Shown here piece after piece: positions 9,231 through 18,839 of a DNA stretch of 64,000 nt (position 1 is the stretch's first letter; every line of letters begins with the position of its first letter). The DNA comes from Aureimonas sp. OT7 (GTDB lineage: Bacteria; Pseudomonadota; Alphaproteobacteria; Rhizobiales; Rhizobiaceae), in NCBI RefSeq assembly GCF_014844055.1, contig NZ_CP062167.1, forward strand, positions 3,261,501 through 3,325,500. Direction: 5' to 3'. A program made the position numbers and the translations under genes. The notes beneath the pieces are model-generated. The model worked only from the letters and a program-made list of their open reading frames with translations, was not told the origin of the DNA and made no database searches.

Positions 9231-11570
9231 ATGGTGGCGGACGCTGGGGGAGTGCCGGCGAGGCGCGGCATACGCCGCCTCAGGCCGGCGCGCGCCACGC
9301 TCGACGGCCTGTCGCAAGCCGGCACCTGGCTGAAGCGATTCCTAAGCAACCCGCAAGCCAACCTGGCCGGCCTGGAGCCGGGCCTGCGCAAGGCGATCCC
9401 CTTCCTTGCGGTGCTGTTCCTCATCATCCTGGCTTTCGTGCGGTTCGTCTCGCTGATGGAGCATCGCGGCGCGATCGAGACCGCCGCGCGCGAACGCCTT
9501 GCCGTCACCGCAACCATGCTGCGGCTGGAAGACGCGCAAAGCGGCGCCGAGGGCGCCACGGCGGCGGCCAGTGCCCGGCGCCTCCTGTCCGAGGCGCTGC
9601 CCCTCGGCATCGCGGACCACGGCGCGAAGGCCGTGGTGACGGATATCTCCGGGCGCATCGTTGCCTCCACGTCCGGTACGGACCCCCTGGTCGGGCGGAT
9701 CGCGGCGGAATCCCTGGGCCAGGCTGAGGCGCTGCTGGTCTTCGGCGAGCAGGCCGGCGTCATGCGCACCGAGATCGAAAGCGAGGTATCGCTGATCGCC
9801 GGAAGCATCCTCGAAGCGCCGCTGGGTGCCGTCGTTCTGATTCAGCCGGAGCGGGCTCTTTTCGCCGACTGGCGGCGCATCGCCTCCATCAACGTCACGC
9901 TGTTCGCGTTGACCGGCATCGTGCTCCTGACCATTCTTCTCGCCTATTTCCGCCAGTCGGCGCGCGTGGCGATGACGGACGCCATGCTTGCCGAAGCGCA
10001 CCAGCGCGTCGACACCGCCCTGTCGCGCGGCCGTTGCGGGCTTTGGGACTGGGATCTGGCGCGCGGACGCATGTACTGGTCGCGATCCATGTACGAAATC
10101 CTCGGCATGCGTCCGCAGGAGGGCGTTCTTTCTTTCGGAGAGGTATCGCGCCTGATCCATCCGGACGATGGCAGCTTCTTCGAGATCGCACGGCAGATCG
10201 CATCCGGACGCCTGGTCAATATGGAGCGCTCCTTCCGAATGCGCCGCTCGGACGGCCAGTTCATCTGGCTGCGCGCGCGCGCCGAGGTCGTTCGCAACGC
10301 GCAGAACGATATCCATCTGATCGGCGTGGCGGTCGATGTCAGCGAAAACCAGACGCTGGCGCGCATGACGAACGAGGCGAATACCCGGCTGCAGAACGCG
10401 ATCGAGAACATCTCGGAAACCTTCGTGTTGTGGGACAGCCAGGATCGGCTTGTTCTGTGCAACTCTAAGTATCAGGAGGTCTTCGGCCTCTCCGACAGGG
10501 ATATCGCACCCGGCGCGACGAAGGACAGCATCTCGGCCCGATCGCGCAAGCCGATCGCCGAACGCAAGCTGACCAGCCCCAGCTTCGTGGCGGGCGAACG
10601 CGCGTCGGAGGCGTTGCTGGCGGATGGCCGATGGCTGCAGGTATCCGAGCGCCGAATGGGCGACGGCAGCTATGTGTCCATCGGCACCGACGTTACGCAG
10701 CTCAAGGTGCATCAGGAACGGCTAAGCGACAGCGAGCGGCGTCTGATGGCCACCATCAACGACCTGTCCGCAGCCCGGCGCGACGCCGAGGCCAAGGCAC
10801 GCGCCCTGTCCGAAATGAACGAAAGCTACATCGTCGAGAAGGACAGGGCGGAAGGCGCGAACCGCGCCAAGACGACCTTCCTTGCCAATATGAGCCACGA
10901 GCTGCGAACGCCGCTGAACGCCATCATCGGCTTTTCCGAGATCATGCGCGACTGCGCCTTCGGGCCCATCGGCAACGAAAAATACAGCGAATACGCATCC
11001 GATATCCATCAAAGCGGGCACTATCTCCTCAAGCTCATCGACGACATCCTCGACATGTCGAAGATCGAGGCCGGCCGCATGGTCATGGCGCTGGAAGAGA
11101 TCGATGTCGGCGCCGTCACCGGCGAGGCCATCCGCATTCTCGAAGTGCAGGCGGCGGCCAAGAAGCTGACCCTCAAGCGTGAGCTTGCAGCCGAGATGCG
11201 CCTGAAAGGGGACCGGCGGGCGATGAAGCAGGTTCTGTTGAACCTGATGTCCAACGCGGTGAAGTTCACGCCCGATGGCGGCACGGTACGGCTGCGCACA
11301 CGCATAGCCGGAGGCCATGCGCTGATCTCCATAGCCGACAGCGGCATCGGCATCCCGGCATCGGCGCTGTCGAAGCTGGGCCTTCCCTTCGAGCAGGTCG
11401 AGAACGAGTTGACCCGCACGAACAAGGGAACAGGCCTTGGCCTGGCGATTGCCCGCTCGCTGGTGGAGTTGCAGGGCGGTTCGATGCGCATTTCCAGCCG
11501 GGTCGGCCGGGGAACGGTCGTTTCGTTCCGGATGCCGCTCCTGTCGCAAACCGGCGCCGAAACAATCTAG
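9231..11570 (+). CDS. PAS-domain sensor histidine kinase, PleC-like
   Basis: Protein of 779 residues from the ATG at 9231; a TTG at 9168 would add 21 residues. Two membrane helices (about 54-73 and 221-240) flank a periplasmic domain. A PAS/PAC repeat follows near 260-370 (LWDWDLARGRMYWS, HPDDGSFFEIARQI), then a second PAS near 386-490. The dimerisation domain has the H-box ANMSHELRTPLNAIIGFSEI near 553. The catalytic domain shows the N-box NLMSNAVKFTPDGG, DSGIGIP and GTGLGLAIARSLVELQGG. This H-box and layout are those of the PleC/DivJ/PdhS kinases that control the DivK-CtrA cell-cycle pathway. Rhizobia also carry the kinase called PleC next to glnE, so I infer a PleC orthologue by synteny and architecture. 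There is no receiver domain. Confidence 0.8.
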   Translation: MVADAGGVPARRGIRRLRPARATLDGLSQAGTWLKRFLSNPQANLAGLEPGLRKAIPFLAVLFLIILAFVRFVSLMEHRGAIETAARERLAVTATMLRLEDAQSGAEGATAAASARRLLSEALPLGIADHGAKAVVTDISGRIVASTSGTDPLVGRIAAESLGQAEALLVFGEQAGVMRTEIESEVSLIAGSILEAPLGAVVLIQPERALFADWRRIASINVTLFALTGIVLLTILLAYFRQSARVAMTDAMLAEAHQRVDTALSRGRCGLWDWDLARGRMYWSRSMYEILGMRPQEGVLSFGEVSRLIHPDDGSFFEIARQIASGRLVNMERSFRMRRSDGQFIWLRARAEVVRNAQNDIHLIGVAVDVSENQTLARMTNEANTRLQNAIENISETFVLWDSQDRLVLCNSKYQEVFGLSDRDIAPGATKDSISARSRKPIAERKLTSPSFVAGERASEALLADGRWLQVSERRMGDGSYVSIGTDVTQLKVHQERLSDSERRLMATINDLSAARRDAEAKARALSEMNESYIVEKDRAEGANRAKTTFLANMSHELRTPLNAIIGFSEIMRDCAFGPIGNEKYSEYASDIHQSGHYLLKLIDDILDMSKIEAGRMVMALEEIDVGAVTGEAIRILEVQAAAKKLTLKRELAAEMRLKGDRRAMKQVLLNLMSNAVKFTPDGGTVRLRTRIAGGHALISIADSGIGIPASALSKLGLPFEQVENELTRTNKGTGLGLAIARSLVELQGGSMRISSRVGRGTVVSFRMPLLSQTGAETI

Positions 11571-11597
11571 CGTATCGGCGCGCCCCGCCCTGCCCGA

Positions 11598-14543
11598 TCA
11601 GCCGGCCTTGGTATCGGCCAGGGGCAACAGATCGTCGAAGGCGGCGCGCACGATTGCCGCGCGCCGGGCGATTTCGGGCTCTATACCGGCAACCTCATCC
11701 TGCCCGATCGCCCGCGCCATGCGCTCCGCGAGACCCCGTGGAAGATCGTCCACCGTCCGCGCACTGCCGGTGCCGAGCCGGTTCAGCTGCACGATACGCG
11801 TGAACAGGCGCATCGTCTCTGCCAGCCTGCGATCGGCCAGTTCGGGACGCGCCTTCTGCAACGCATCGAGGATGTCGGCCGTCGAAGCGCCGATGAGCGT
11901 GTCCGCGACCGCGCCGGACAGGATTGCCCATTGCGCGATGAATTCCAGGTCGATCAAGCCGCCGGGAATGAGCTTCAGGTCCAGCGGACCGCGGGGTGGC
12001 TTGTCGCGGCCGATCCGCATCCGCATCGCAGCCACATCGCCGGCAAGCCCCGCGTCATTGCGATGCGTGTCGATGGCTTCGCGGATGATGGCGCCAACCT
12101 CTTCCATCAGCATCTGTCCGCCGACGATCGGACGCGAGCGGGTGAGCGACATGCGCTCCCAGGTCCAGGCCTCTTCACGCTGATAGCGGCGGAAAGCGTC
12201 CACATGGGTCGCCAGTGGCCCCTTGTTGCCGGAAGGCCGCAGGCGAAAATCCACTTCGTAGAGGACCCCCTCCGCCATCGGCGACGTCATCGCGGAAATC
12301 AGGCGCTGCGTCAGCCGCGTATAGTAGGTGGACACGGGCAGCGGCTTTTCGCCATCCGACTCCTCGGTATCCTCGTCATGATCGTAGAAGAGGATCAGGT
12401 CCACGTCGGAGGACGCCGTCAGTTCGTGGCTGCCGAGCCGTCCAAGCCCCTGGAGACCGATCCGCCCGCCGCGCACGCGGCCATGACGCAGGGCGAATTC
12501 CGCTTCCACCGTGCGCAGCAGAGCCGGGATGATCGTATCGGCAAGATCGGACAGAGCGGTACCCGCTTCTTCCCCCTCGATGGCGCCCGACAAGAGACGC
12601 ACCCCGATCAGGAACTTCTGTTCGTTGGCGAAGATGCGCAGCCTGTCGAGGCGGTCCTCGTGTGATGGGGAATCTGCAAGGAAGGCATCCAGCCTCTCGC
12701 CGATCAGCGCGCGGGTCGGCAGCTCTCCGTAGAAGGTCGGGTCGATGAGGGCGTCGAAGACGTGGGGCCGCCGCGCGATCGTTTCCGTCAGGCCCGGCGC
12801 GGAGGTAAGGATCAGCGCCATGAGATCCAGAAGGCGCGGGTTGGACGTGATGAGGGCAAAGAATTGCAGGCCGGCGGGCAGCCCGGCGAGGAAGCGGTCG
12901 AAGATCGCGATTGCGGCATCGGGATCCCGCCCTTGCGCAAAGGCGGACAGGATGTTGGGCAGCATCCTGGCGAGTTGTTCGCGGGCTGCCTCCGAACGCA
13001 TCGCACGATAGCGGGCCGCGCCCCATCCAGAGACGATGTGAGCGATATCCTGCGGCCTGCGATAGCCGGCCTCCCGCAACCACTCCAACGCTTCCTCGTC
13101 CGATTCGTCGGTGAGCGCGGCCACCACGGCCGGCACGTCGCAGGCCTCCTGCCGCCCGGCGAACAGGCGGGCGAACCGCTTGTCCACGCGCGCCAGATGC
13201 ATCAGCAGGGTGCGGGAGAACAGGTCGAGCGATGGAAATCCCGCCAGAAGCGCCACCCGGGCAAGATCATGGGGTGCGTCGGGCAAGGTATGGGTCTGCT
13301 CGTCTGCCATCATCTGCAGCACATGCTCCACATGCCGCAGGAACCAGTAGCTTTCGATCAGTTCGGCGCTGTCATGCGGGGAGATCCAACCGCCGTCGGA
13401 AAGCCGCTGCAGCGTATCCACCGTGCGCCGCTGGCGCAGCTCGGGGGCCCGCCCCCCGGCGATGAGTTGCTGCGTCTGGGCTATGAACTCGATTTCGCGG
13501 ATGCCGCCACGGCCCAGTTTGACGTTGTGTCCGACAACGCCGAGACCGCTGAAACCGCGGTGCCTGTCCATGCGGTCCTTCATGTGCTGGATGTCGCGGA
13601 TAGCGGAAAAATCCAGATAGCGACGATAGACGAAGGGCGTCATCGCGGTCAGGAATTCGTCGGCGGCGGCCGTGTCGCCGGCGATGCAGCGCGCCTTTAT
13701 CATCGCCGCGCGCTCCCAGTCGCGGCCGGCGCTTTCATAGTAGATCAGGGCTGTCGGAAGCGGGATGGCAAGCGGCATGGCCGACGGGTCCGGCCGCAAC
13801 CGAAGATCCGTCCGGAACACATAGCCCTGGCCGGTGCGTTCCCCGATCATTTTGACCAGGCGCCTTGCCAGCCGCGAGAACATCTCGACGCATTCGGGCG
13901 GATCCACGATGGCCGGAACATCCGGATCGAATATCAGGATGAGATCGATGTCGCTGGAATAGTTGAGTTCGCGCCCGCCCAGCTTGCCCATGCCCAGCAC
14001 GAACAAGCCGCATCCCAGCTCGGGCCTGTCCGGGTCCGGAAGCTGCAATTGTCCGCGCCGGTGCAGGTCGACCAGGCAGAAGCGCAGCGCGCGGCTTGTG
14101 CAAGCCTCGGCTAATGCCGACAAATGACGGGTGACATAGTCCTCGTCCTCGGCCCCGAACAGATCCAGCAGCGCAACGAGCAGGCTGAACTCGGACTTGG
14201 CAAGGCGCATTGCCGCCATCTCGCCCTTTTCGCCGGCATCCGCTGCCAGCGGTTGGGCAAGCTCGCGCAGGATGTCCGACAGACGGGCCTGGGCGGATTC
14301 ATCGAACAGACGCTCGAGCCATTCGGGATGGGCGAGCAGCAGTCCGTTCAGGTAGGTCGACAGGTCCATGACGGCGCCCAGCCGCCGGCGATCCGCCGTA
14401 TCGCGCGTAAGGAAGCGGGCGAGCCGTTCGCAGCCGGCTTCGGCCGCCGCCGCGCCGAGATCGGCAAGCCAGGTCTCTGCCCGCGCCGCATCCATTGGGA
14501 CAAGCTCCGCCTGCCCGCCGATCAGACTGTCCGTCACGCCCAT
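11598..14543 (-). CDS. glnE: Bifunctional glutamine synthetase adenylyltransferase/deadenylyltransferase
   Basis: Protein of 981 residues, normal for GlnE. It adenylylates glutamine synthetase when nitrogen is plentiful and removes the AMP when nitrogen is short, under control of PII. Two nucleotidyltransferase domains are visible. The N-terminal deadenylylase has GMGKLGGRELNYSSDIDLI near residue 185. The C-terminal adenylylase has GLGRLGSHELTASSDVDLIL near 698, followed by VDFRLRPSGNKGPLAT. Helical linker domains lie between and after them. The gene ends 27 bases from the convergent PleC-like kinase gene and starts 11 bases after the stop of the sensor kinase gene upstream, so it is probably the third gene of that operon. 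Confidence 0.95.
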   Translation of the reverse strand: MGVTDSLIGGQAELVPMDAARAETWLADLGAAAAEAGCERLARFLTRDTADRRRLGAVMDLSTYLNGLLLAHPEWLERLFDESAQARLSDILRELAQPLAADAGEKGEMAAMRLAKSEFSLLVALLDLFGAEDEDYVTRHLSALAEACTSRALRFCLVDLHRRGQLQLPDPDRPELGCGLFVLGMGKLGGRELNYSSDIDLILIFDPDVPAIVDPPECVEMFSRLARRLVKMIGERTGQGYVFRTDLRLRPDPSAMPLAIPLPTALIYYESAGRDWERAAMIKARCIAGDTAAADEFLTAMTPFVYRRYLDFSAIRDIQHMKDRMDRHRGFSGLGVVGHNVKLGRGGIREIEFIAQTQQLIAGGRAPELRQRRTVDTLQRLSDGGWISPHDSAELIESYWFLRHVEHVLQMMADEQTHTLPDAPHDLARVALLAGFPSLDLFSRTLLMHLARVDKRFARLFAGRQEACDVPAVVAALTDESDEEALEWLREAGYRRPQDIAHIVSGWGAARYRAMRSEAAREQLARMLPNILSAFAQGRDPDAAIAIFDRFLAGLPAGLQFFALITSNPRLLDLMALILTSAPGLTETIARRPHVFDALIDPTFYGELPTRALIGERLDAFLADSPSHEDRLDRLRIFANEQKFLIGVRLLSGAIEGEEAGTALSDLADTIIPALLRTVEAEFALRHGRVRGGRIGLQGLGRLGSHELTASSDVDLILFYDHDEDTEESDGEKPLPVSTYYTRLTQRLISAMTSPMAEGVLYEVDFRLRPSGNKGPLATHVDAFRRYQREEAWTWERMSLTRSRPIVGGQMLMEEVGAIIREAIDTHRNDAGLAGDVAAMRMRIGRDKPPRGPLDLKLIPGGLIDLEFIAQWAILSGAVADTLIGASTADILDALQKARPELADRRLAETMRLFTRIVQLNRLGTGSARTVDDLPRGLAERMARAIGQDEVAGIEPEIARRAAIVRAAFDDLLPLADTKAG

Positions 14544-14554
14544 GCCCCTCCCCC

Positions 14555-15952
14555 TTACGCCGGGGAGCTTATCCCGTCGGGGAATTCGATCACAACCCGC
14601 AACCCGGGCGCCCCATCTTCGATATGTACCGCGCCGCCATGCAGGCGCGCGATGGCCTGGACCAGCGACAGGCCAAGCCCGGAACCGGGTTTGGTCCGGC
14701 TGGAATCCAGCCGATAGAAGCGCTCGAACACGCGTTCGCGCTGCGCCTCGGGGATACCGGGTCCATTGTCCGCGATCACCAGACGGCAGATGCCCTCCTG
14801 CCTCGCCACGGATACCAGGACCTCGGACGCGCCGCCGGCGGCGACACCGTATTTCAGCGCATTGTCGATCAGGTTGGAAAGCGTCTGCGCGATCAGCTCG
14901 CGGCTCACCATCGCCTCCACCGGGCCAGGAGCATCCACCCGCAAGGTTGCGCCGGCCTCTTCGGCCAGAGGCTCGTACAGCTCGGCGACATCGGCCACCA
15001 TGGCGGACAGGTCGACCTTGACCTTCTCCACAGGGTGAGAGCCCGCCTCCACCCGCCCGATCATCAGCAGCGCGTCGAAGGTGCGGATCATCTGGTCGGC
15101 TTCCGCCACCGCGGCTTCCAGCGCCTGGCGCGGATCGGCCTGGCGATCCACCAGGGCTGCCTCGGCCCGGTTGCGCAGACGGGTCAGCGGTGTCTTGAGG
15201 TCATGGGCGATATTGTCGGATACCTGGCGCAGCCCTTCCTGCAGCAGGGCGACGCGCGCCAGAAGGGCGTTCATGTTTTCGGACAGGCGGTCGAACTCGT
15301 CGCCGGCACCCGTGACCGGCAGTCTCTCGTTGAGATCGCCCGCCAGGATGCGGCGCGACGAATGAGACATGAGGTCCAGCCTGTGAAGGGCATGACGGCC
15401 GACGAACAGCCAGGCGAACAGCGCGCCGGCGCCCATGAGGCCGAGCGCCAGCACGAGCGCGTCGCGTACGACCGTGCGGATGCGCTCGATATCCGTCGTA
15501 TCGCGGCCGACGAGAACGCGCATGCCGTTGGGAAGCGTCACCACCTCGGCGACCGCCATGTGGTAGCGGTCGGATTCGTCCTCGGTGAAGCGCTCGTATC
15601 CGAACGGGCTTCCGATAAAGCCCGTCTTGTCGAGCACACCGAAATCCAGGCTCTGCACATTGCCGGACAGGATCCGCCCGGTCGGATCGGTGACGAGGTA
15701 GAGCGAGGCGCCCGGCTGGCGGGACCGCTGGTCGATGGACCGCACGAGCGCCACGATGCCGCCCCGACCGTAGACGCCGCCGAGCTCGCGGATCTCGTCG
15801 GAGATGACCGCCCGGCTCTGCTGCTGCAGGATACCGGCCGCCGTTGCCGTGACGTAGACGACGAGAACGATGGCGAAGATGGCGAACAGCGTCAGGAACA
15901 CCGCCGAGAGGCGGACGGACGTCATCCGCATCAAGGCGCACAATCTCCGCAC
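14555..15952 (-). CDS. Sensor histidine kinase (HAMP-HisKA-HATPase)
   Basis: Protein of 465 residues using the GTG at 15952; ATG codons at 15931 and 15925 are alternatives. An N-terminal helix (SAVFLTLFAIFAIVLVVYV), a periplasmic loop of about 130 residues and a second helix near 165-185 precede a HAMP linker. The phosphoacceptor lies in DNIAHDLKTPLTRLRNRAE near residue 250. The ATPase domain shows NLIDNALKYG, DNGPGIP and GSGLGLSLVQAIARLHGG. It begins 5 bases after the stop of the response-regulator gene upstream and is its likely partner. The next gene in that direction is degP, so a role in sensing envelope stress is plausible but not shown. Confidence 0.9.
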   Translation of the reverse strand: MRRLCALMRMTSVRLSAVFLTLFAIFAIVLVVYVTATAAGILQQQSRAVISDEIRELGGVYGRGGIVALVRSIDQRSRQPGASLYLVTDPTGRILSGNVQSLDFGVLDKTGFIGSPFGYERFTEDESDRYHMAVAEVVTLPNGMRVLVGRDTTDIERIRTVVRDALVLALGLMGAGALFAWLFVGRHALHRLDLMSHSSRRILAGDLNERLPVTGAGDEFDRLSENMNALLARVALLQEGLRQVSDNIAHDLKTPLTRLRNRAEAALVDRQADPRQALEAAVAEADQMIRTFDALLMIGRVEAGSHPVEKVKVDLSAMVADVAELYEPLAEEAGATLRVDAPGPVEAMVSRELIAQTLSNLIDNALKYGVAAGGASEVLVSVARQEGICRLVIADNGPGIPEAQRERVFERFYRLDSSRTKPGSGLGLSLVQAIARLHGGAVHIEDGAPGLRVVIEFPDGISSPA

Positions 15953-15957
15953 CGGCG

Positions 15958-16632
15958 TCAGTCCGTTCGCATGATGTAGCCGGAGCCCCGAACCGTGTGA
16001 AGCAGCGGCGAGGAGAACTCGCGCTCGATCTTGGAGCGCAGGCGGGAGATGTGCACGTCGATCACGTTGGTCTGGGGATCGAAATGATAATCCCAGACAT
16101 TTTCCAGAAGCATGGTGCGGGTGACGACCTGGCCCGCATGCTTCATCAAATATTCCAGAAGCCGGAATTCGCGCGGCTGCAGGATGATGGGCTTGCCGCC
16201 GCGTCGAACCTCGTGGGACAGCCTGTCCAGTTCCAGGTCGCCGACCCTGTAGGTGGTTTCCTGGTCCCTGGCGCCGCGACGGCGGCCCAGCACCTCCACC
16301 CGCGCCAGAAGCTCGGAAAAGGAGAAGGGCTTGGTGAGGTAGTCGTCGCCACCGGCGCGCAGCCCCGTGACCCGATCGTCGACCTGCCCCAGCGCCGACA
16401 AAATCAGCGCCGGCGTCTGGTTGCCCTTGGCGCGAAGCCCCGAAATGAGCGACAGGCCATCGCGGCCCGGCAGCATCCTGTCGACGATCCAGACGTCATA
16501 GCCCTGCGTATCGGCAAGGTTGAAGCCTGTATCGCCATCGGCGGCACGGTCGGCCACGTGGCCGGCTTCCCGCAGGGCCTTGACCAGATAGGACGCCGCT
16601 TCGTTGTCGTCTTCGATGAGCAATATTCGCAT
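15958..16632 (-). CDS. OmpR-family response regulator
   Basis: Protein of 224 residues. The receiver domain starts MRILLIEDDNEAA and has the phosphorylation site Asp51 (DVWIVDRMLPGRDG), with the conserved Thr/Ser position as LSALG and Lys in TKPFSFSELLARV. The C-terminal winged helix (LQPREFRLLEYLMKHAGQVV, VIDVHISRLRSKIE) binds DNA. I chose the ATG at 16632 because the receiver fold starts there; 46 in-frame residues upstream are unlike any receiver. No strong ribosome binding site is visible. It forms a two-component pair with the kinase immediately downstream and sits between that kinase and degP. The pair is conserved in rhizobia at this place, and its regulon is unknown to me. Confidence 0.9.
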   Translation of the reverse strand: MRILLIEDDNEAASYLVKALREAGHVADRAADGDTGFNLADTQGYDVWIVDRMLPGRDGLSLISGLRAKGNQTPALILSALGQVDDRVTGLRAGGDDYLTKPFSFSELLARVEVLGRRRGARDQETTYRVGDLELDRLSHEVRRGGKPIILQPREFRLLEYLMKHAGQVVTRTMLLENVWDYHFDPQTNVIDVHISRLRSKIEREFSSPLLHTVRGSGYIMRTD

Positions 16633-16766
16633 GGGGCAAGGTGTAGCGCCGTTCGGCGCCCCTGAAAACTCCGTCGTGCCGGCCATCTGCATCGCCCTGA
16701 CCCTCACTTGTGCAAAGTAAGGCGGCGCAGGATCGAACCCGCGCCGCCGTGCCTGACTTTCCGCGA

Positions 16767-18287
16767 TCAACCCTCGTCGATCGGCAGGGCGACGAAGCGG
16801 TTCTGATCGCCGGAGCGGATCTGGAACAGGGCCGCCTTGCGGCCGGCATCGGAGGCGGCCTTGATGGCCGACTCGATATCGCCCTGGCTCCGGACTTCCG
16901 TCCCGTTGACCGCTACGATGACGTCACCCACCTGCACGCCCCTGGTGGCCGCTTCGGAATCCGCGTCGATATCCGTCACCACGACGCCGTCGCCATCGTC
17001 GGAGGGGGTCAGCTTGAGGCCATAGCCCGCCAGCGCCGACGGGTCGGTCGGAACGCTGCGCTGCGTGCCGTTTGCCGAAGCCGATTCGTCCAGCGACGAC
17101 AGATCGCCCAGCGTGACCTTGAGGTTTTCCGCCGCGCCATTGCGCCAGACGGTGATATCCACCTCGGCGCCCGGACGGAAGTTGGCGATATCGCGGGCAA
17201 GCTCGCGCGGCGTGTCCACCGTCTGCCCGTTGACCGCGGTGATGACGTCGCCGGTGCGGATGCCGGCCTTGGATGCCGGCGTCTCGTTGTCGGGTAGGGT
17301 GACGATAGCGCCCTTGTCCTCGCTCAAGCCGACGGCGTCGGCGATGTCCTGGGTAACCGGCGCGATCTGCACGCCCAGCCAGCCGCGCTGGACGGAGCCG
17401 TTCTGCCGCAGAGAGTTGATGACGTTCTGCGCGGTCGAAGCCGGAATGGCGAAGGCGATGCCGACATTGCCGCCCGACGGCGAGTAGATGGCCGTGTTGA
17501 CGCCGACCACCTTGCCTTCGAGGTTGAAGGCCGGACCACCGGAATTGCCACGGTTCACCGCCGCATCGATCTGCAGGAAGTCGTCGTAAGGGCCGGCGCC
17601 GATGTCGCGGCCGCGCGCCGAGATGATGCCGGCGGTCACCGAGCCGCCGAGGCCGAACGGATTGCCGACGGCCACGACCCAGTCACCGACCCGCATGCGC
17701 GTGTCGTCGGCGAAATCGACATAGGTGAACTTGACGTCGTCCTCGTTGACCTTCAGCAGGGCGAGGTCGGTGCGCGGGTCCGTGCCGACCAGCTCCGCAT
17801 TGTATTCCTTGCCCTTGTCCGTGACGACGGTGAAGTTGTCGCCATCCGCCACGACGTGGTTGTTGGTGACGATATAGCCGTCGTCGGAGATGAAGAAGCC
17901 CGAGCCCTGCGCCATGCTCGGCCGCTGTTGCGGCCTGGGCCCCGGCCGGCCCTGCGGTCCGCCCGGCTGGCCCGGGTTGCCGAAATCGAAGAAGCGGCGC
18001 AGCGGATGATCTTCAGGAAGGTTGTCGAAGGGCGACTGCATGCTTTCCCCGCGCGAGGCGACGGGGCGGGTTTCACCACGCACCCGCACCGACACGACGG
18101 CCGGGGAAACCTTGTCCACCACGTCGGCGAAGCCGAACTGCTCCTTGGGGTTTTCGACCGTCACCGGCTGGGCATTGGACGGGTAGGTGTTGGTTAGAAC
18201 GCCACCGAAGGCAAAGCCGGCAATGCCGGCAGCCAGCGCGGCGGCACTGACACGGCGCTTCAAGCGGGAGTCCAGGAGCGTTTTCAT
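16767..18287 (-). CDS. degP: Do-family periplasmic serine endoprotease
   Basis: Protein of 506 residues with an N-terminal signal (ALAAGIAGFAFGGVL) for export. It degrades misfolded periplasmic proteins and may also act as a chaperone. The trypsin-like triad is visible: His in IVTNNHVVADGD near residue 143, Asp in DPRTDLALLKV near 174 and Ser in NRGNSGGPAFNLEG near 249. Two PDZ domains follow (GWLGVQIAPVTQDIADAVGL and a second ending near the C-terminus). The start MKTLLDSRLKRR at 18287 has GAGAGG 8 bases upstream; an in-frame ATG at 18302 would add five residues. A Pro/Gly/Gln-rich loop (about 90-120) precedes the protease core, like the LA loop of DegP. It lies downstream of ccmH in the same direction. 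Confidence 0.92.
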   Translation of the reverse strand: MKTLLDSRLKRRVSAAALAAGIAGFAFGGVLTNTYPSNAQPVTVENPKEQFGFADVVDKVSPAVVSVRVRGETRPVASRGESMQSPFDNLPEDHPLRRFFDFGNPGQPGGPQGRPGPRPQQRPSMAQGSGFFISDDGYIVTNNHVVADGDNFTVVTDKGKEYNAELVGTDPRTDLALLKVNEDDVKFTYVDFADDTRMRVGDWVVAVGNPFGLGGSVTAGIISARGRDIGAGPYDDFLQIDAAVNRGNSGGPAFNLEGKVVGVNTAIYSPSGGNVGIAFAIPASTAQNVINSLRQNGSVQRGWLGVQIAPVTQDIADAVGLSEDKGAIVTLPDNETPASKAGIRTGDVITAVNGQTVDTPRELARDIANFRPGAEVDITVWRNGAAENLKVTLGDLSSLDESASANGTQRSVPTDPSALAGYGLKLTPSDDGDGVVVTDIDADSEAATRGVQVGDVIVAVNGTEVRSQGDIESAIKAASDAGRKAALFQIRSGDQNRFVALPIDEG

Positions 18288-18389
18288 CGAGCGACCTCTC
18301 AAGAGTGCTGAAACCAGTGGGGACAGCCGTCGCGCCGTCCCTGTCGCATCGATGTATAGTGGCGGCAGAATTACGGTAGCTTTGCCGCC

Positions 18390-18839
18390 TCATGAAATGT
18401 TCGTAAGGTTCCTCAACGCCCGCTCTTCCTCTTCCGTCAGGCGTGACTCGCCGCGATGCCGGCCGCGTGCGCGCACCAGAAGGAAAAGCAGCCCGGCCAG
18501 CAGCAACAGCACCGGAAAGCCCCACAGGAGGGCCGTGCCGAGGCGGAAGGGCGGGCGCAGCAGCACGAATTCGCCATAGCGATCCGTGAGGTACGACAAC
18601 ACCTCGCGGTCGCTGTCGCCGGCCTCCAGCCTTTCCCGCACCAGCAGGCGCAGATCGCGGGCCAGCGGCGCATCGCTGTCGTCTATCGACTGGTTCTGGC
18701 AGACCATGCATCGGAGCCCGGCCGAAAGCATCCGGGCGCGGGCCTCCAGCGCCGGGTTTGCGAGCACTTCGTCGGGTTGCACGGCGTGGGCGGGCAGCAA
18801 GGTGGCGCATAGGACCAGAAGGGCGAACAGCAGCCTCAT
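18390..18839 (-). CDS. ccmH: Cytochrome c maturation protein CcmH/CycL
   Basis: Protein of 149 residues: signal peptide ([19 protein letters not shown]), a periplasmic thiol-reductase domain with the redox motif [11 protein letters not shown], and a C-terminal membrane anchor ([19 protein letters not shown]). CcmH works with CcmF and CcmI to present reduced apocytochrome c and attach haem at CXXCH. The start ATG overlaps the ccmF stop by four bases (ATGA), which indicates translational coupling. It is the last gene of the ccmI-E-F-H run, the rhizobial cycHJKL operon. Confidence 0.95.
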   Translation of the reverse strand: MRLLFALLVLCATLLPAHAVQPDEVLANPALEARARMLSAGLRCMVCQNQSIDDSDAPLARDLRLLVRERLEAGDSDREVLSYLTDRYGEFVLLRPPFRLGTALLWGFPVLLLLAGLLFLLVRARGRHRGESRLTEEEERALRNLTNIS